A DNA stretch of 64,000 bases from Metabacillus sediminilitoris (GCF_009720625.1 NZ_CP046266.1:3667501-3731500), one strand, 5' to 3'. Counted from the first letter of the stretch, positions 1-10,604 are shown. Notes: a model not told the origin generated them from the sequence alone. Made by a program: numbers and translations.

Positions 1-3000
1 AACACCTGTGTTCAGCAAATCATTTGGATTTGTCAACTTTAATTCAGCACGTCCACCACCAAACATCGCCTGAAAAACCGTTTCAAAATGGGAACGAATC
101 GCATTAAAGGTTTGTTCAAATCTCACTTTCATTTCTTCGTCCATTTCATCCATTACCTGATAAAGTGTATCTTTCGCTTCAGTTAGATCAGTTCGTTGTT
201 CTGAAAGGAATGTATAACGTTCAGAAACTCGTTCATATTCATCAATCGCTCCTAAGTTTACCGTTCCTAACTCATCAATTGCAAGCTTTGTTAATTTTAC
301 TCGTTTTCTCGCTTCATCAAGATCTATTTCAAGCTTATATTTTTCTTTTGCACCTTCAAAGGTTAAAAAATATTCTTCTCTTAAATGGTTAAGTCGATTA
401 TCTAATTCAACATCTAAACGATTTAATTTTACCTCTTCATCCTTTAATATATCTTGTAGCTGCTTATCCTGACGCTTTAATTCCTTTAATTCTCGCTCTT
501 CAAATTCAAGCTTTTCTTGTAATTTCAATCGTTCATTACGTCTATTAGAAATAAGCTCAATTGTTTTTGTTTTATCATTAAGCTTATTCTTTGCGGCTTC
601 TTCTAATTTTTCTTCACCTGAAGAATTTGAAGTCATTTCACTTGATAATAATGAATAGTCCTCATTTGCTTCCTCAAATTTTTGCTGAGATTGTTCAAGA
701 TCACGGTTTATACGTTCGACTTTTTCTTTTTGATTTTCATAAATTTGATTTTTACTTGCGAGAATAACTTTTAATTCCGTCAGTTCATTTTGTAACTCAT
801 CTTTTGAGGTTTGTTGAGATATTTTTTTCTCTGACAACTCTTCAATCTCTTTATCTAACTCATCTAGCTTCTTAGAAAGTGTTTGTAAATTTTGATTTAG
901 TTCATGTTTACGAGCTGCAATCTTGTCTTTTTCTGACTGGAAAGACTCTCGTTCAGCATCGTATAATGTTAAATGATCGTTAACATTTTTTTCATTTAAC
1001 TCAATTTCTCTTATTTCACTTCTGATCATTTGTTCTTCTAAACGAAGCTTCTCGCCACTTGATCGCAGTTCTTCAAGGAGCATTTCTTGATTTTGAATTG
1101 TTTCCTTAGTTGCTTTCACGTCTTTTTCAAATTGTGCAGTTTTTTCTTCCATTTCTGCTAATTTTCCATTTATTGTTTCCAATTCACGCTGACGGCTAAG
1201 TAATGAATTATTTTTTTGTTTCATTGCCCCACCTGTCATCGATCCCCCTGGATTAACAACATCCCCTTGTAGGGTTACTAAACGATAGCGATAATTCATA
1301 AGTTTAGCAATTTCATTAGCACCTTTTAAGTCAGATGTAATAATAACTGTTCCAAGAAGATTACCAATGATAGATTTGAATTGTGGTTGATACTTTACTA
1401 AATCTGTTGCAATTCCAACAAAAGCTTGGTGAGTCTGAATCGTTCTTAAATCATGAGAATTAATTGATCGTTCCTTAATAACCGATAAGGGTAAAAATGT
1501 GGCTCGTCCAAATGAATGTTGCTTTAAATATTTAATTGCTTTACGAGCAGAAGACTCATCTTCTACAACTACGTGCTGCATTGTGCTGCTTAATGCTATT
1601 TCAATGGCTGTTTCATAGTTTTTCTCCGTTGAAATTAATTCAGCAACCGCTCCGTGAATTCCTCCAAGTTGATCCTTCGCTTTTAAAATTTCTTTTACAC
1701 CTTGGAAGAAACCTGCATAGTCTTCCTGCATAGATTCTAAAACTTCTTTTCTTGAACGAGTTTGTTGAAGAATCTGGTATGCTTGATATAAAGTTGTTTC
1801 TTTCTTTTGATAAGTATTTTTTAAGTTTTCTAGTTTTGTTTGAGCGTCACGGAAATTTTTTATTTGCTCTGATAATTGACTTTCAACAAGTGAATACTTT
1901 GCTTCAATTTTTGCTTTCATCTCTAGTATTTCTTGTCTCTCTGTAATATATCTTTTATTTGAATCTAATAACTTTAAACTTTTATGCTCATGTTGATTAA
2001 ATTGATCATCTAAATACTGAATTTCGTTTCTTGCAGAAGCTTGTTTATTTAGGCACTCAAAATAATCACTTTTTAAGTCCTCAATCACTTCTTCAATATT
2101 TTGATTATAAGAATTCATAAGCTGCTGCTTATTTGATAATTGATCTTTGATCGTCTTTAATTCCTTTTTATATGTTTCTAAAGATAATTCTTGCTCATTC
2201 TTTTCTAACTTCAACAATGATATGTGTGAAGTAAGTTCTTCAATTGTTTTTTCTAATTGGGATTTATTTTGATGAGCATTTTTCTTTCGTTCCTTTAGAA
2301 CCTCTCTCCTACCCTCGAGCTTTTCAAGTTCTTCACTCGCTAGTAGCAACACTTGCTGCAAGTCATCGATCGATTCGTCTAAAGCTGTTAAATGATCACG
2401 CATGCTAGCGACTTCAGCTTCCTTTTTTTGCATAGTTGCTGATAACTGGAGTTCACGGTCCTTGCCTTCTTCAACCGTTTTTGCGAGAGATTCATATTTT
2501 CCATGCAACTCTTCAATTTCATAAACAGTTAATGCTACTTCAATTTTCTCTAATGCTTCTTTTTGTTCAAGATAGTCCTTAGCAATCGAAGCTTGTATCC
2601 TTAATGGTTCAACTTGATTTTCAAGTTCATGCAAGATGTCTTGTACTCGATTTAGATTTTCCTGCGTTTCTGCTAATTTATATTCAGCCTTCTTTTTCCG
2701 GGATTTATATTTTAAAACCCCAGCAGCTTCTTCAAAAATCGTTCTTCGTTCTTCTGATTTACTGCTTAAAATCTCTTCTACTTTCCCTTGGCTAATAATT
2801 GAAAAGGCTTCTTTACCAAGACCAGAATCCATAAATAAATCAACGATATCCTTTAGGCGACAACTTTGATTATTTATAAAAAATTCACTATCTCCTGAGC
2901 GATAAACACGACGTGTAACACTTACCTCATGATAATCGATTGGAAGAAAATGATCTTCGTTATCTAACGTAAGTGTTACTTCAGCTATATTTAGCGCTTT

Positions 3001-3216
3001 TCTTGAATCACTCCCAGCAAATATGATATCCTCCATTTTTGCACCGCGAAGTGATTTTGCAGATTGTTCCCCTAATACCCATCTTATACCATCTGTAATA
3101 TTACTTTTACCACTGCCATTTGGTCCTACTACTGCTGTAACACCTTTAACAAAATCAACTGTTACTCGTTCAGCAAATGACTTAAATCCTACAATATCCA
3201 ATCGTTTGAGGAACAT
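1..3216 (-). CDS. smc: chromosome condensation protein SMC (C-terminus cut by window edge)
   Basis: ATPase of the SMC-ScpAB condensin, which compacts and segregates newly replicated DNA. The first 1072 residues are present and the frame is still open at base 1; the family is about 1190 residues, so the C-terminal head half (signature and Walker B motifs) lies outside. Walker A GPNGSGKS is at about residues 31-38. Long charged coiled coils follow, with a glycine-rich hinge around residues 520-670 (VNPGGSMTGGAM near 650-660). The ATG has a strong AGGAGG site 7 bases upstream. It lies downstream of rnc, as in other Bacillaceae. Identification is by N-terminal sequence and position. Confidence 0.97.
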   Translation of the reverse strand, partial: MFLKRLDIVGFKSFAERVTVDFVKGVTAVVGPNGSGKSNITDGIRWVLGEQSAKSLRGAKMEDIIFAGSDSRKALNIAEVTLTLDNEDHFLPIDYHEVSVTRRVYRSGDSEFFINNQSCRLKDIVDLFMDSGLGKEAFSIISQGKVEEILSSKSEERRTIFEEAAGVLKYKSRKKKAEYKLAETQENLNRVQDILHELENQVEPLRIQASIAKDYLEQKEALEKIEVALTVYEIEELHGKYESLAKTVEEGKDRELQLSATMQKKEAEVASMRDHLTALDESIDDLQQVLLLASEELEKLEGRREVLKERKKNAHQNKSQLEKTIEELTSHISLLKLEKNEQELSLETYKKELKTIKDQLSNKQQLMNSYNQNIEEVIEDLKSDYFECLNKQASARNEIQYLDDQFNQHEHKSLKLLDSNKRYITERQEILEMKAKIEAKYSLVESQLSEQIKNFRDAQTKLENLKNTYQKKETTLYQAYQILQQTRSRKEVLESMQEDYAGFFQGVKEILKAKDQLGGIHGAVAELISTEKNYETAIEIALSSTMQHVVVEDESSARKAIKYLKQHSFGRATFLPLSVIKERSINSHDLRTIQTHQAFVGIATDLVKYQPQFKSIIGNLLGTVIITSDLKGANEIAKLMNYRYRLVTLQGDVVNPGGSMTGGAMKQKNNSLLSRQRELETINGKLAEMEEKTAQFEKDVKATKETIQNQEMLLEELRSSGEKLRLEEQMIRSEIREIELNEKNVNDHLTLYDAERESFQSEKDKIAARKHELNQNLQTLSKKLDELDKEIEELSEKKISQQTSKDELQNELTELKVILASKNQIYENQKEKVERINRDLEQSQQKFEEANEDYSLLSSEMTSNSSGEEKLEEAAKNKLNDKTKTIELISNRRNERLKLQEKLEFEERELKELKRQDKQLQDILKDEEVKLNRLDVELDNRLNHLREEYFLTFEGAKEKYKLEIDLDEARKRVKLTKLAIDELGTVNLGAIDEYERVSERYTFLSEQRTDLTEAKDTLYQVMDEMDEEMKVRFEQTFNAIRSHFETVFQAMFGGGRAELKLTNPNDLLNTGV

Positions 3217-3310
3217 TGTGATTTCCTCCTTACTATTTCAATTTATATAATGCTAAAGCGAATCGCTCAATTTTTATTTACGTTTCAGTCACATATCAAT
3301 ATGACAAATC

Positions 3311-3335
3311 TCCTCATATTTTATCATATTATGTC
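3311..3335 (-). promoter_or_regulatory. possible extended -10 promoter for smc
   Basis: On the minus strand TGATAAAAT (3318-3326) gives a TGn extended -10 with box TAAAAT at 3318-3323, about 100 bases before the smc start. No good -35 is seen at 16-18 bases. Inferred only; smc may also be read through from rnc, since I see no convincing terminator between them. Confidence 0.3.
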
Positions 3336-3476
3336 GATGAAAAAACGATAACTTTTTCTAACAATAAAAAAGGACAACTCAGTTAAAACATGTATCTCAC
3401 CACCAAACATTTTATCAAAAATCGTTTTTAAGATGAGTATTCATGAATTTTCTAATGAGTATGTCCATACTAAATG

Positions 3477-4220
3477 CTATTTATTTAGTTGTTGAAGCCT
3501 TGATAACGCCTCCTGTGCGGCGTGTTGTTCTGCTTCTTTTTTGGACTTTCCGCTTCCTGTACCAAAAACTTCACCATTTAATGAAACAGTAGATATAAAT
3601 TCACGATTATGAGCCGGTCCTTTTTCTTGGAGAATTTTATATTCTAAGACACCTTTTGTATCGCGTTGGACAAACTCTTGAAGTTGACTTTTAAAATCCA
3701 TCACATGGGAAAAAGCACCTTCATTTATCTTTGGAATGACGAATTGGTTTAAAAATTGTGTAACTGCTTCCAAGCCTTGATCTAAATATAACGCACCAAT
3801 AAATGCCTCAAACACATCTGCCAAAAGGGCAGGACGTGCTCGTCCACCTGTCATTTCTTCTCCTTTTCCTAAAAGAACAAGGAGCCCAAAGGATAGGTTG
3901 TTCGCAAACGAAACCAATGATGGTTCACAAACAATTGCAGCACGCAGCTTCGTCAACTCTCCTTCACTCATCATCGGGTATTTTTTATACAAAAATTGAG
4001 AAATGGTAAGTTCTAAAACGGCATCACCCAAAAATTCAAGCCGTTCGTTATCTTCATAAGGCTTTTTTCGATGCTCATTTACATATGATGAATGTGTAAA
4101 AGCTTGATATAAAAGCTTTTCATTCTTGAACGTCTGACCTATACGCTCTTGGAATCTTCTAAATTCCTCCGCTTTCTTTGCAAAGGTTCTTCTCTCTTTA
4201 TAGTTAATATTTTTTGGCAT
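3477..4220 (-). CDS. rnc: ribonuclease III
   Basis: Double-strand-specific endoribonuclease for rRNA, scRNA and mRNA processing. The protein is 247 residues, close to the B. subtilis enzyme (249). The catalytic signature [12 protein letters not shown] is at residues 58-69, with acidic metal ligands E62 and D66; a C-terminal dsRNA-binding domain spans about 175-245 ([15 protein letters not shown]). The chosen ATG has GGAGGTACC just upstream. An in-frame extension of 20 residues to 4280 is possible but has no ribosome site and runs into a dispersed repeat, so I reject it. Followed by smc. Confidence 0.97.
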   Translation of the reverse strand: MPKNINYKERRTFAKKAEEFRRFQERIGQTFKNEKLLYQAFTHSSYVNEHRKKPYEDNERLEFLGDAVLELTISQFLYKKYPMMSEGELTKLRAAIVCEPSLVSFANNLSFGLLVLLGKGEEMTGGRARPALLADVFEAFIGALYLDQGLEAVTQFLNQFVIPKINEGAFSHVMDFKSQLQEFVQRDTKGVLEYKILQEKGPAHNREFISTVSLNGEVFGTGSGKSKKEAEQHAAQEALSRLQQLNK

Positions 4221-4245
4221 TGGTACCTCCATCTGAAAAACGGAA

Positions 4246-4395
4246 GCGCCTTGTTTTAGCATGAAGCAATTCAAGAACAAGCGTCATGTTTAGTCCCGAC
4301 ATGCATAAGACGCTTGCGAATAGAAGGTGTGTTTTACCTTCAATTCGCAAGTGGCTTATGCCCTCTAGGCCGCTCCATAGGGATTCACAACAACT
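4246..4395. repeat. dispersed hairpin repeat, copy 1
   Basis: Non-coding repeat between acpP and rnc. It shares with the copy at 23096-23215 the pieces CCCGACA, GAAGGTGTGTTTT and GTGGCTTATG. The core is an inverted repeat: 4313-4328 pairs with 4336-4351 (15 of 16 positions, one A-A mismatch) around a GTGTTTT loop, with an outer 6-bp stem 4304-4309/4355-4360. Elements starting with GCGCCTTG and containing CCCGACAAGC are common between genes in Bacillus genomes as I recall them. Its ends are approximate and no target duplication was found. Confidence 0.7.
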
Positions 4396-4503
4396 GCACA
4401 TACACAACTTCTGCTTCGGTTCAAAAAGGCGCCAGAGTAAATTATTATACTCCATCCGAAATCTAGTCTTTTTCAAATTAGTAAAAATTTCTTTATAAAA
4501 GGG

Positions 4504-4533
4504 GTAAAGCCCCGTATAAATACGGGACTTTAC
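4504..4533 (-). terminator. intrinsic terminator after acpP
   Basis: Inverted repeat GTAAAG-CCCGTAT / ATACGGG-CTTTAC just past the acpP stop, followed on the minus strand by CCCCTTTTAT. It probably ends the fapR-plsX-fabD-fabG-acpP transcript before rnc. Confidence 0.75.
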
Positions 4534-4540
4534 TGCAACA

Positions 4541-4774
4541 TTACTGTTGGCTATTTATGTAGTTAACAGCGTCACCCACTGTACCGATTTTTTCTGCATC
4601 TTCGTCAGAAATTTCCATATCGAACTCATCTTCAAGTTCCATAACAAGCTCAACTACATCTAGGGAATCTGCACCAAGATCATCTTTAAATGAAGACTCT
4701 AATTTAACTTCAGCCTCATCAACACCTAAACGGTCAACGATAATCTTTGTTACACGTTCTAATACTTCTGCCAT
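4541..4774 (-). CDS. acpP: acyl carrier protein
   Basis: Carries growing acyl chains on a phosphopantetheine arm during fatty acid synthesis. The product is 77 residues, acidic, with the attachment motif GADSLD (serine 37). GGGGAGGTGAAGG precedes the ATG. It is the last gene of the lipid operon; a strong terminator follows directly. In B. subtilis the gene is called acpA. The identification is certain from the DSL motif and the context between fabG and rnc. Confidence 0.98.
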   Translation of the reverse strand: MAEVLERVTKIIVDRLGVDEAEVKLESSFKDDLGADSLDVVELVMELEDEFDMEISDEDAEKIGTVGDAVNYINSQQ

Positions 4775-4817
4775 TTTCCTTCACCTCCCCTCAAGTATTA
4801 TAAGTGATTTCTATCTG

Positions 4818-4845
4818 AAAAACTAGGCTTGATACTAGTTTTTTT
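4818..4845 (-). terminator. weak AT-rich hairpin between fabG and acpP
   Basis: AAAAACTAG (4818-4826) pairs with CTAGTTTTT (4835-4843). The stem is AT-rich and symmetrical, so it could work on either strand. It may attenuate or stabilise the transcript between fabG and acpP, which would let acpP be expressed at a different level. Function is inferred. Confidence 0.4.
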
Positions 4846-4961
4846 AGAAAAGCACTAACACTTCAAGCACCCCGTAAAACATAGTATCTTAATGAATAAA
4901 AAGCATTTTTGTCTCTTTCATTCATTTATTAGATAAAAATATTACGGGAACGTTAAAGCAG

Positions 4962-5702
4962 TTACATGACCATACCACCATTAACATGTAATGTCTGACC
5001 AGTGATATACTTACTTTTCTCTGATGCTAGGAACGTAACAACATTTGCTATATCACTCGGTTCACCAAGTGTTGCAAGTGGAATTTGCTTTAGCAATTCA
5101 GATTTTATTTCTTCTGAGAGTTCATCAGTCATATCTGTTGTAATAAAACCCGGAGCAACAGCATTAACAGTAATATTTCTAGAAGCTAATTCTTTTGCTG
5201 TCGTTTTTGTTAATCCAATTACACCTGCTTTTGCAGCAACGTAATTAGCTTGACCAGGATTACCACTAACTCCAACAACTGATGCAATATTAATGATTCG
5301 ACCGTTTCGCTGTTTCATCATTTGACGAGTAACCCCTTTTGTACAAAGAAATACACCTTTAAGGTTCGTATTGATGACATCGTCCCATTCTGTATCTTTC
5401 ATTCTCATTAGTAGATTATCACGTGTGATACCCGCATTATTTACCAGGATATCCAATTGTCCGTATTGATTAATAACTTCTTTAATCATTTGTCCAACTT
5501 CATCACTATTGGAAACATCAGCTTTTATCGCAAAAGCATTTCCACCGTTTGCTTTTATTTCATCCACAACTTCATTTGCTTTTGCTTCACTTCCAGCATA
5601 ATTAACGGCAACACTTGCACCATTTTTCGCCAAATCAATGGCAATCGCTCTGCCAATACCGCGGGATGCACCTGTTACTAACGCAACTTTGTTCTCTAGC
5701 AT
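4962..5702 (-). CDS. fabG: 3-oxoacyl-[acyl-carrier-protein] reductase
   Basis: NADPH-dependent reduction of 3-ketoacyl-ACP in each elongation cycle of type II fatty acid synthesis. It is a 246-residue short-chain dehydrogenase: cofactor motif GASRGIG at 11-17, NNAG at 88-91, and catalytic S141, Y154, K158 (YVAAK). The start codon overlaps the fabD stop by one base (TAATG), indicating translational coupling. AGGGGGAAAAG gives the ribosome site inside the end of fabD. A 187-bp gap separates it from acpP. Confidence 0.97.
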   Translation of the reverse strand: MLENKVALVTGASRGIGRAIAIDLAKNGASVAVNYAGSEAKANEVVDEIKANGGNAFAIKADVSNSDEVGQMIKEVINQYGQLDILVNNAGITRDNLLMRMKDTEWDDVINTNLKGVFLCTKGVTRQMMKQRNGRIINIASVVGVSGNPGQANYVAAKAGVIGLTKTTAKELASRNITVNAVAPGFITTDMTDELSEEIKSELLKQIPLATLGEPSDIANVVTFLASEKSKYITGQTLHVNGGMVM

Positions 5703-6646
5703 TACTTTTCCCCCTTAAGCTTCTCAACAGTATTATTCAACGAATCTAAATCAGATATAGCATAAACATTAACTGAACGATCAATTTTCTTCACTAAACC
5801 TGACAACACTTTTCCAGGCCCAATTTCGATAAATGTTGTAACACCAAGCTTAATCATCGTTTTTACAGATTCTTCCCATCTTACCGGAGAGTATAACTGT
5901 TTTACTAATAAATCTTTTATTTCAGTTTGCTTTTCAACTGGTTTTGCTGTTACATTTGCGATGACAGGTACTTTTGCATCTTCAAAGCTTAAAGCTGAAA
6001 GAACATCATCAAATTGTTCCGCTGCCGGCTTCATTAATTCAGAATGAAAGGGACCACTCACAACAAGTGGAATTGCTCGTTTCGCTCCATTTTCTTTTGC
6101 AAGGGCTGAGGCCTTTTCAACACCTTCAGCTGTTCCAGAGATAACAATTTGACCAGGACAGTTTAAATTTGCTAATTGTACTGAATCACCGGCATTAGTA
6201 ATTTCAGCTGTCACTTTTTCAAGTTCGTCAGCAGACATCCCTAATATGGCAGCCATCGCTCCTTGCCCCGCAGGTACTGCTTCGTCCATCAACTCTCCAC
6301 GTTTCTTAACAGCGTAAACAGCATCCTCAAAACTTAAAACTCCAGCTGCAACTAGTGCAGTATATTCTCCAAGACTGTGTCCTGCTGCGAAATCTGCCGT
6401 TATTCCGTACTGTTTAAAATGATTTAATATAGCAATGCTTGTTGTTAACAGGGCTGGTTGTGCGTTATACGTTAATGTTAGTGTGTCTTGTGGACCTTCA
6501 AATATTAACTCGGATAATTTTTCACCTAAACGGTTATCTGCTTTTTCAAAAATTTCTTTTGATTCTTGAATTTGGTCAAATAGATCCTTACCCATACCAA
6601 CAGATTGTGACCCTTGTCCAGGAAAAATAAAGGCTATTTTAGTCAT
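5702..6646 (-). CDS. fabD: malonyl-CoA:ACP transacylase
   Basis: Moves malonyl groups from CoA to ACP to feed fatty acid elongation. The 314 residues contain the GQGSQ motif near residue 10, the nucleophile in GHSLGEY (S91) and the catalytic histidine in GPFHSELM (H201). It sits between plsX and fabG in the FapR-controlled operon. The ATG is preceded by AGGATGACAGTGAG. Length and motifs are normal for the family. Confidence 0.97.
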   Translation of the reverse strand: MTKIAFIFPGQGSQSVGMGKDLFDQIQESKEIFEKADNRLGEKLSELIFEGPQDTLTLTYNAQPALLTTSIAILNHFKQYGITADFAAGHSLGEYTALVAAGVLSFEDAVYAVKKRGELMDEAVPAGQGAMAAILGMSADELEKVTAEITNAGDSVQLANLNCPGQIVISGTAEGVEKASALAKENGAKRAIPLVVSGPFHSELMKPAAEQFDDVLSALSFEDAKVPVIANVTAKPVEKQTEIKDLLVKQLYSPVRWEESVKTMIKLGVTTFIEIGPGKVLSGLVKKIDRSVNVYAISDLDSLNNTVEKLKGEK

Positions 6647-6678
6647 CTCACTGTCATCCTCATTTCGTTATCATTTTT

Positions 6679-7689
6679 TCAAGAAAGCTCTACGCTTTGA
6701 CTTTCCTTCGAACCCTCAATTGAATTATGGATTGTTTCTGCCACATGATTCGAAACCATTTCACGCGTTTGGCGAATGGCGTTATAAATTGCATTTGCAT
6801 CGGAAGAACCATGTGCTTTAATAACAGGTGCTTTTAAACCAAAAAGTGCTGCTCCACCATATTCAGAGTAATCCATCTGTTGCTTTATCATCTTAAATTC
6901 TGGTTTTAAAATTCCAGCCGCTATTTTCGATTTTAAGTTACTCATTAACGTTGTCTTTAGCATTGAAAAAACGGACAAAGCCGTACCTTCAATTGATTTT
7001 AAGGCAATATTCCCCGTAAAACCATCTGTTACAACAACATCAGCTACACCCTCCATTAAATCTCGTGATTCTACATTTCCCACAAAATTTAATGTAGTAT
7101 CTTTTAATAATGTGAATGTCTGCTTTGTTAGATCATTTCCTTTTTTATCTTCTGTTCCGACATTTAAAAGCCCAATACGTGGATTTTTTATCCCGCGTAC
7201 TTTTTCAACATAAATGGAACCCATTATTGCATATTGTAGCAAGTGTTCTGGTTTTGCATCAACGTTAGCCCCAACATCTAAGAATAAAAATCCATTTCCA
7301 TCTAATGTTGGCAAAGTTGGTGATAAAGCAGGACGTTCAATTCCTTCAATTCGACCTATTATAAATAATCCTGCCGTCATCAGTGCACCTGTATTACCTG
7401 CTGAAATACAGCCATCTGCACGTCCTTCTTTTACTTCATTTGCCATAAGCACCATTGAAGCATTTTTTTTTCTTCTTACAGCCCGAACTGGCTCATCTGT
7501 ACTTTCAATCATTTCTTCTGTATGTATAATTGAGATTCTTGTAGAATCTGATAAATACTCTTTGATTTTTTCTTCATGACCAATAAGGGTAACTTCTAAG
7601 TCTGAAAACGCAGAAATTGCTTTCATCACACCTTCTACAACAGACTTTGGAGCATTGTCCCCTCCCATTGCATCAATCGCTAACTTCAT
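6679..7689 (-). CDS. plsX: phosphate acyltransferase PlsX
   Basis: Converts acyl-ACP to acyl-phosphate, the acyl donor used by PlsY in phosphatidic acid synthesis. It is 336 residues, opening with the family signature [14 protein letters not shown] and containing GTEDKKGN and DGFTGN. It follows fapR by 9 bases and precedes fabD, the standard Firmicutes lipid operon. The C-terminal tail is slightly longer than usual but otherwise unremarkable. Confidence 0.97.
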   Translation of the reverse strand: MKLAIDAMGGDNAPKSVVEGVMKAISAFSDLEVTLIGHEEKIKEYLSDSTRISIIHTEEMIESTDEPVRAVRRKKNASMVLMANEVKEGRADGCISAGNTGALMTAGLFIIGRIEGIERPALSPTLPTLDGNGFLFLDVGANVDAKPEHLLQYAIMGSIYVEKVRGIKNPRIGLLNVGTEDKKGNDLTKQTFTLLKDTTLNFVGNVESRDLMEGVADVVVTDGFTGNIALKSIEGTALSVFSMLKTTLMSNLKSKIAAGILKPEFKMIKQQMDYSEYGGAALFGLKAPVIKAHGSSDANAIYNAIRQTREMVSNHVAETIHNSIEGSKESQSVELS

Positions 7690-7698
7690 ATTTGTTAC

Positions 7699-8271
7699 CT
7701 ACCTTTGTGTTGGATTTGAGCGATACATGTCAAACACACCTGAAAAAACAATTTCACTTCCGACATAGCTTTTTACATCAACAGTTGTTCGTCCTTTTTC
7801 AGATTCGCCCTTTACAACCTTTGCTTTTGCAATGACCCGTTCATTTTCTTTTACTTGTCTTGTAAAACGAATATTCGCTTTTGCCGTTAAAGCCAATTCA
7901 TCGTTTATAACAGCAACCGCTAATGAATTAGCTTGGGCGAATAAATGGTGACCACGTGCAATTTGGTTTCTATTAAAAACATGTTCTTTTTTTATTTCTA
8001 AAATTGAAATGGCTGATTCATCTAGTTGAAGATCGATGATCTCCCCAATTACTTCTTCTATTTGCAACGATTTTACTTCATCGTCTAGTTTCATTTCTGC
8101 TACATTTTTTATACGTTCTCTTAACTCCGGAATTGATAATTCTAAGCGATCCAGACGAATCGTTTGTATACTCACCTGGAACTTCTCAGCCAATTCTTCG
8201 TCAGTAATAAATGGCGTGTCAGCAATTGTCTCCTGCAACAAAAGCTGTCTCTCTTTTTTACTTTTCCTCAT
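7699..8271 (-). CDS. fapR: FapR, malonyl-CoA-responsive repressor of lipid genes
   Basis: Global repressor of membrane lipid synthesis, released from DNA by malonyl-CoA. The 190 residues have an N-terminal helix-turn-helix (about 20-45, [20 protein letters not shown]) and a C-terminal hot-dog fold that binds malonyl-CoA. It is the first gene of its operon. The ATG at 8271 has only a weak ribosome site (GGCGGTG). A FapR operator directly upstream shows the operon is autoregulated. Confidence 0.96.
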   Translation of the reverse strand: MRKSKKERQLLLQETIADTPFITDEELAEKFQVSIQTIRLDRLELSIPELRERIKNVAEMKLDDEVKSLQIEEVIGEIIDLQLDESAISILEIKKEHVFNRNQIARGHHLFAQANSLAVAVINDELALTAKANIRFTRQVKENERVIAKAKVVKGESEKGRTTVDVKSYVGSEIVFSGVFDMYRSNPTQR

Positions 8272-8294
8272 CTGTATACGACACCGCCCGAACT

Positions 8295-8345
8295 ATTAAG
8301 ACTAGGTACTAATAGTAGTATATAGATAAAGAAAACAGATTGCAA
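8295..8345 (-). promoter_or_regulatory. fapR operon promoter with FapR operator
   Basis: On the minus strand -35 TTGCAA (8340-8345), a 17-bp spacer and -10 TATACT (8317-8322). Directly after it comes ATTAGTACCTAGTCTTAAT (8295-8313), which fits the FapR box consensus as I know it. The operator covers the expected transcription start, so repressor binding would block initiation. Confidence 0.85.
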
Positions 8346-8477
8346 GTAGAAAAGTGGCAGCACCAGTATAGGTCAGACTAACATCAGACTGACATGAAAT
8401 GAAGGTGATCTTCCCTTAAAATGTCTTTCTGACTTATGATTCGTTGAACGAGGATATGGAACTTGACATGCAGAAAA

Positions 8478-8505
8478 ACACAAGCATCTTGATAGACGCT
8501 TGTGT
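8478..8505 (-). terminator. intrinsic terminator after recG
   Basis: ACACAAGC (8478-8485) pairs with GCTTGTGT (8498-8505), followed on the minus strand by a run of T. It lies about 50 bp past the recG stop and upstream of the fapR promoter, separating the two transcripts. The stretch 8346-8477 shows nothing else I can identify. Confidence 0.75.
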
Positions 8506-8555
8506 CTGACCCCCCCCTATTGCCTTTACCTATATCTTTAACATGAAGGATTCTA

Positions 8556-10604
8556 TCAATCTAATTTCTCTCCATCTAGTATCCCCGATTGAAGAAGATG
8601 CATCCTTAGTCCCTCATACTTTTTTTCATCCCAAAATGCCTTTGAACTTACCAATTCTACAGCATCCTGTCTTGCAACCTCAAGAGCTCGATAATCATGA
8701 ACCATGTCAGCAACTTTAAAAATCGGCATACCGCTTTGCTTTTTACCAAAGAAGTCTCCTGGACCTCTTAGCTCTAAATCTCTTTCTGATAAAACAAAAC
8801 CGTCATTAGTTTCTGTCATGATCTTCATTCTTTCTTTACCCGTTTCTGATTTAGGGTCAGCAAGTAAGATACAATATGATTGTTCACTGCCTCGACCTAC
8901 ACGCCCGCGAAGTTGATGAAGCTGAGATAATCCAAAACGTTCGGCATCATAAATAACCATGATGGTTGCATTCGGTACATTTACCCCAACTTCAACCACT
9001 GTTGTTGAGACTAATATATTTACTTCATTTTGACTAAACCTTCTCATCACGGAATCTTTTTCCTCTGACGTCAATCTTCCGTGCATAAGGCCAACTTGAA
9101 AACGGCCTTGAAAGAAATGAGTAAGCATACTATGCACATCAAGAGCGTTTTGTACATCAAGTTTGTCAGATTCCTCTATTAAGGGACAAATAACATAAGC
9201 TTGCCTGCCTTTTGAGGTTTCTTTTTCAATAAATGATAAAATCCGATCAAGCATTGTTGGCTTAACCCAATATGTTTCAATTGCTTTTCTACCTGCTGGA
9301 AGTTCATCAATCACAGAGACATCCATTTCACCAAAGGCAGTGATCGCCAAAGTACGTGGAATCGGCGTTGCTGTCATAAACAATACATCTGTATTTTCTC
9401 CCTTTTCACGCAGCATTCGTCTTTGCTCCACTCCAAAGCGATGTTGTTCATCTGTAATAACTAAGCCGAGTTGATGAAAATGAATTTCATCTTGGATAAG
9501 GGCATGTGTCCCAATTAAGAGTTGAATTTCATTATTCCTTAGCTTTTCAAGGAGCTCACGACGTTTTTTTCCTTTGATTGAACTCGTCAAGAGAGCAACA
9601 TTCACAGCAAATGGTTCAAACATTTTTACTAATGATTCAGCATGTTGTTCAGCTAAGATTTCCGTTGGAACCATTAATGCACCTTGATAGCCTGATAAAA
9701 TTGCAGCGTAGATGGCAATAGCCGCAACAACTGTTTTACCAGAACCAACATCTCCTTGAAGTAAGCGATTCATTCGGAAAGGTGACTTCATGTCTGTGAT
9801 AATTTCATTTACTACACGAGATTGTGCTTTCGTAAGAGGGAATGGAAGGGTATGAAGGAACTCATCAAATTTTTCATAATCAAATTTATGCTCTATTCCT
9901 TTAGACTGTTCTCGTTGCACTTTACGTAAAGCTTGCATTTTTAATTGAAATAAAAGAAATTCTTCATATACGAAACGCCTTCTTGCCTGCTTTAATTGTT
10001 CTTGTCCAACAGGAAGATGTATAGACCGGAGTGCTTCCTTTCTTGTTTGAAGTTTATATTTAAGTAAAAACTCGTCAGGTAGAATCTCGTGTATATCATC
10101 TAAATATTCTTTCATTGCAAGTGAAATAAATTTTCTCATTCCCTTAATTGTAAGCTTACCCTTTACAGAATAAACCGGTTCAATTCCAGTGAGTGTTTGC
10201 TTAGGTCCAAATGTTAATTCTTGAACAGTAATTGTTTGACGATGCTTATCCCATTTACCTGTAACCGTCACTGTAGAATCAATTGATAGTTTATTTTTAA
10301 AATAAGGGCGATTAAAACATACAACAGATAGTAAATATCGACCAACCAATAAGCGAAAGGTAAGTCTGGAACGTTTCTTTCCGAAATATGTAAGGGATGG
10401 TTCACTATGCACTTTCCCTTCAACTGTTACGCGCTCATCATGCTTTACATCTGCAAGATCTTTTAAACTATTATCATCATATCTATATGGGAAATACTCT
10501 AATAAATCATAAATTGTATAAATACCTAAGTCATTAAAAAGCTCGGTTGTTTCCTCACCAACACCTTTTAATGTAGAAATAGGTTCTGATAGTCTATTGT
10601 TCAC
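8556..10604 (-). CDS. recG: ATP-dependent DNA helicase RecG
   Basis: Branch-migrating helicase that remodels stalled replication forks and Holliday junctions. The protein is 682 residues, the same as in B. subtilis. An N-terminal wedge/OB domain (about 60-150) is followed by superfamily 2 motor motifs: GDVGSGKT (Walker A, about 285), DEQH, FMTATPIPRT, and QLRGRVGR near residue 570. The start is GTG, with only a moderate upstream purine run. In B. subtilis sdaAB-sdaAA lie between fakA and recG; here they are absent and 253 bp of non-coding DNA takes their place. Confidence 0.97.
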   Translation of the reverse strand: MNNRLSEPISTLKGVGEETTELFNDLGIYTIYDLLEYFPYRYDDNSLKDLADVKHDERVTVEGKVHSEPSLTYFGKKRSRLTFRLLVGRYLLSVVCFNRPYFKNKLSIDSTVTVTGKWDKHRQTITVQELTFGPKQTLTGIEPVYSVKGKLTIKGMRKFISLAMKEYLDDIHEILPDEFLLKYKLQTRKEALRSIHLPVGQEQLKQARRRFVYEEFLLFQLKMQALRKVQREQSKGIEHKFDYEKFDEFLHTLPFPLTKAQSRVVNEIITDMKSPFRMNRLLQGDVGSGKTVVAAIAIYAAILSGYQGALMVPTEILAEQHAESLVKMFEPFAVNVALLTSSIKGKKRRELLEKLRNNEIQLLIGTHALIQDEIHFHQLGLVITDEQHRFGVEQRRMLREKGENTDVLFMTATPIPRTLAITAFGEMDVSVIDELPAGRKAIETYWVKPTMLDRILSFIEKETSKGRQAYVICPLIEESDKLDVQNALDVHSMLTHFFQGRFQVGLMHGRLTSEEKDSVMRRFSQNEVNILVSTTVVEVGVNVPNATIMVIYDAERFGLSQLHQLRGRVGRGSEQSYCILLADPKSETGKERMKIMTETNDGFVLSERDLELRGPGDFFGKKQSGMPIFKVADMVHDYRALEVARQDAVELVSSKAFWDEKKYEGLRMHLLQSGILDGEKLD

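Noticed and set aside
4204..4476. 90-codon minus-strand frame upstream of rnc
   Set aside because: It lies across the dispersed hairpin repeat, has no ribosome site and ends within rnc; no protein family is recognisable.
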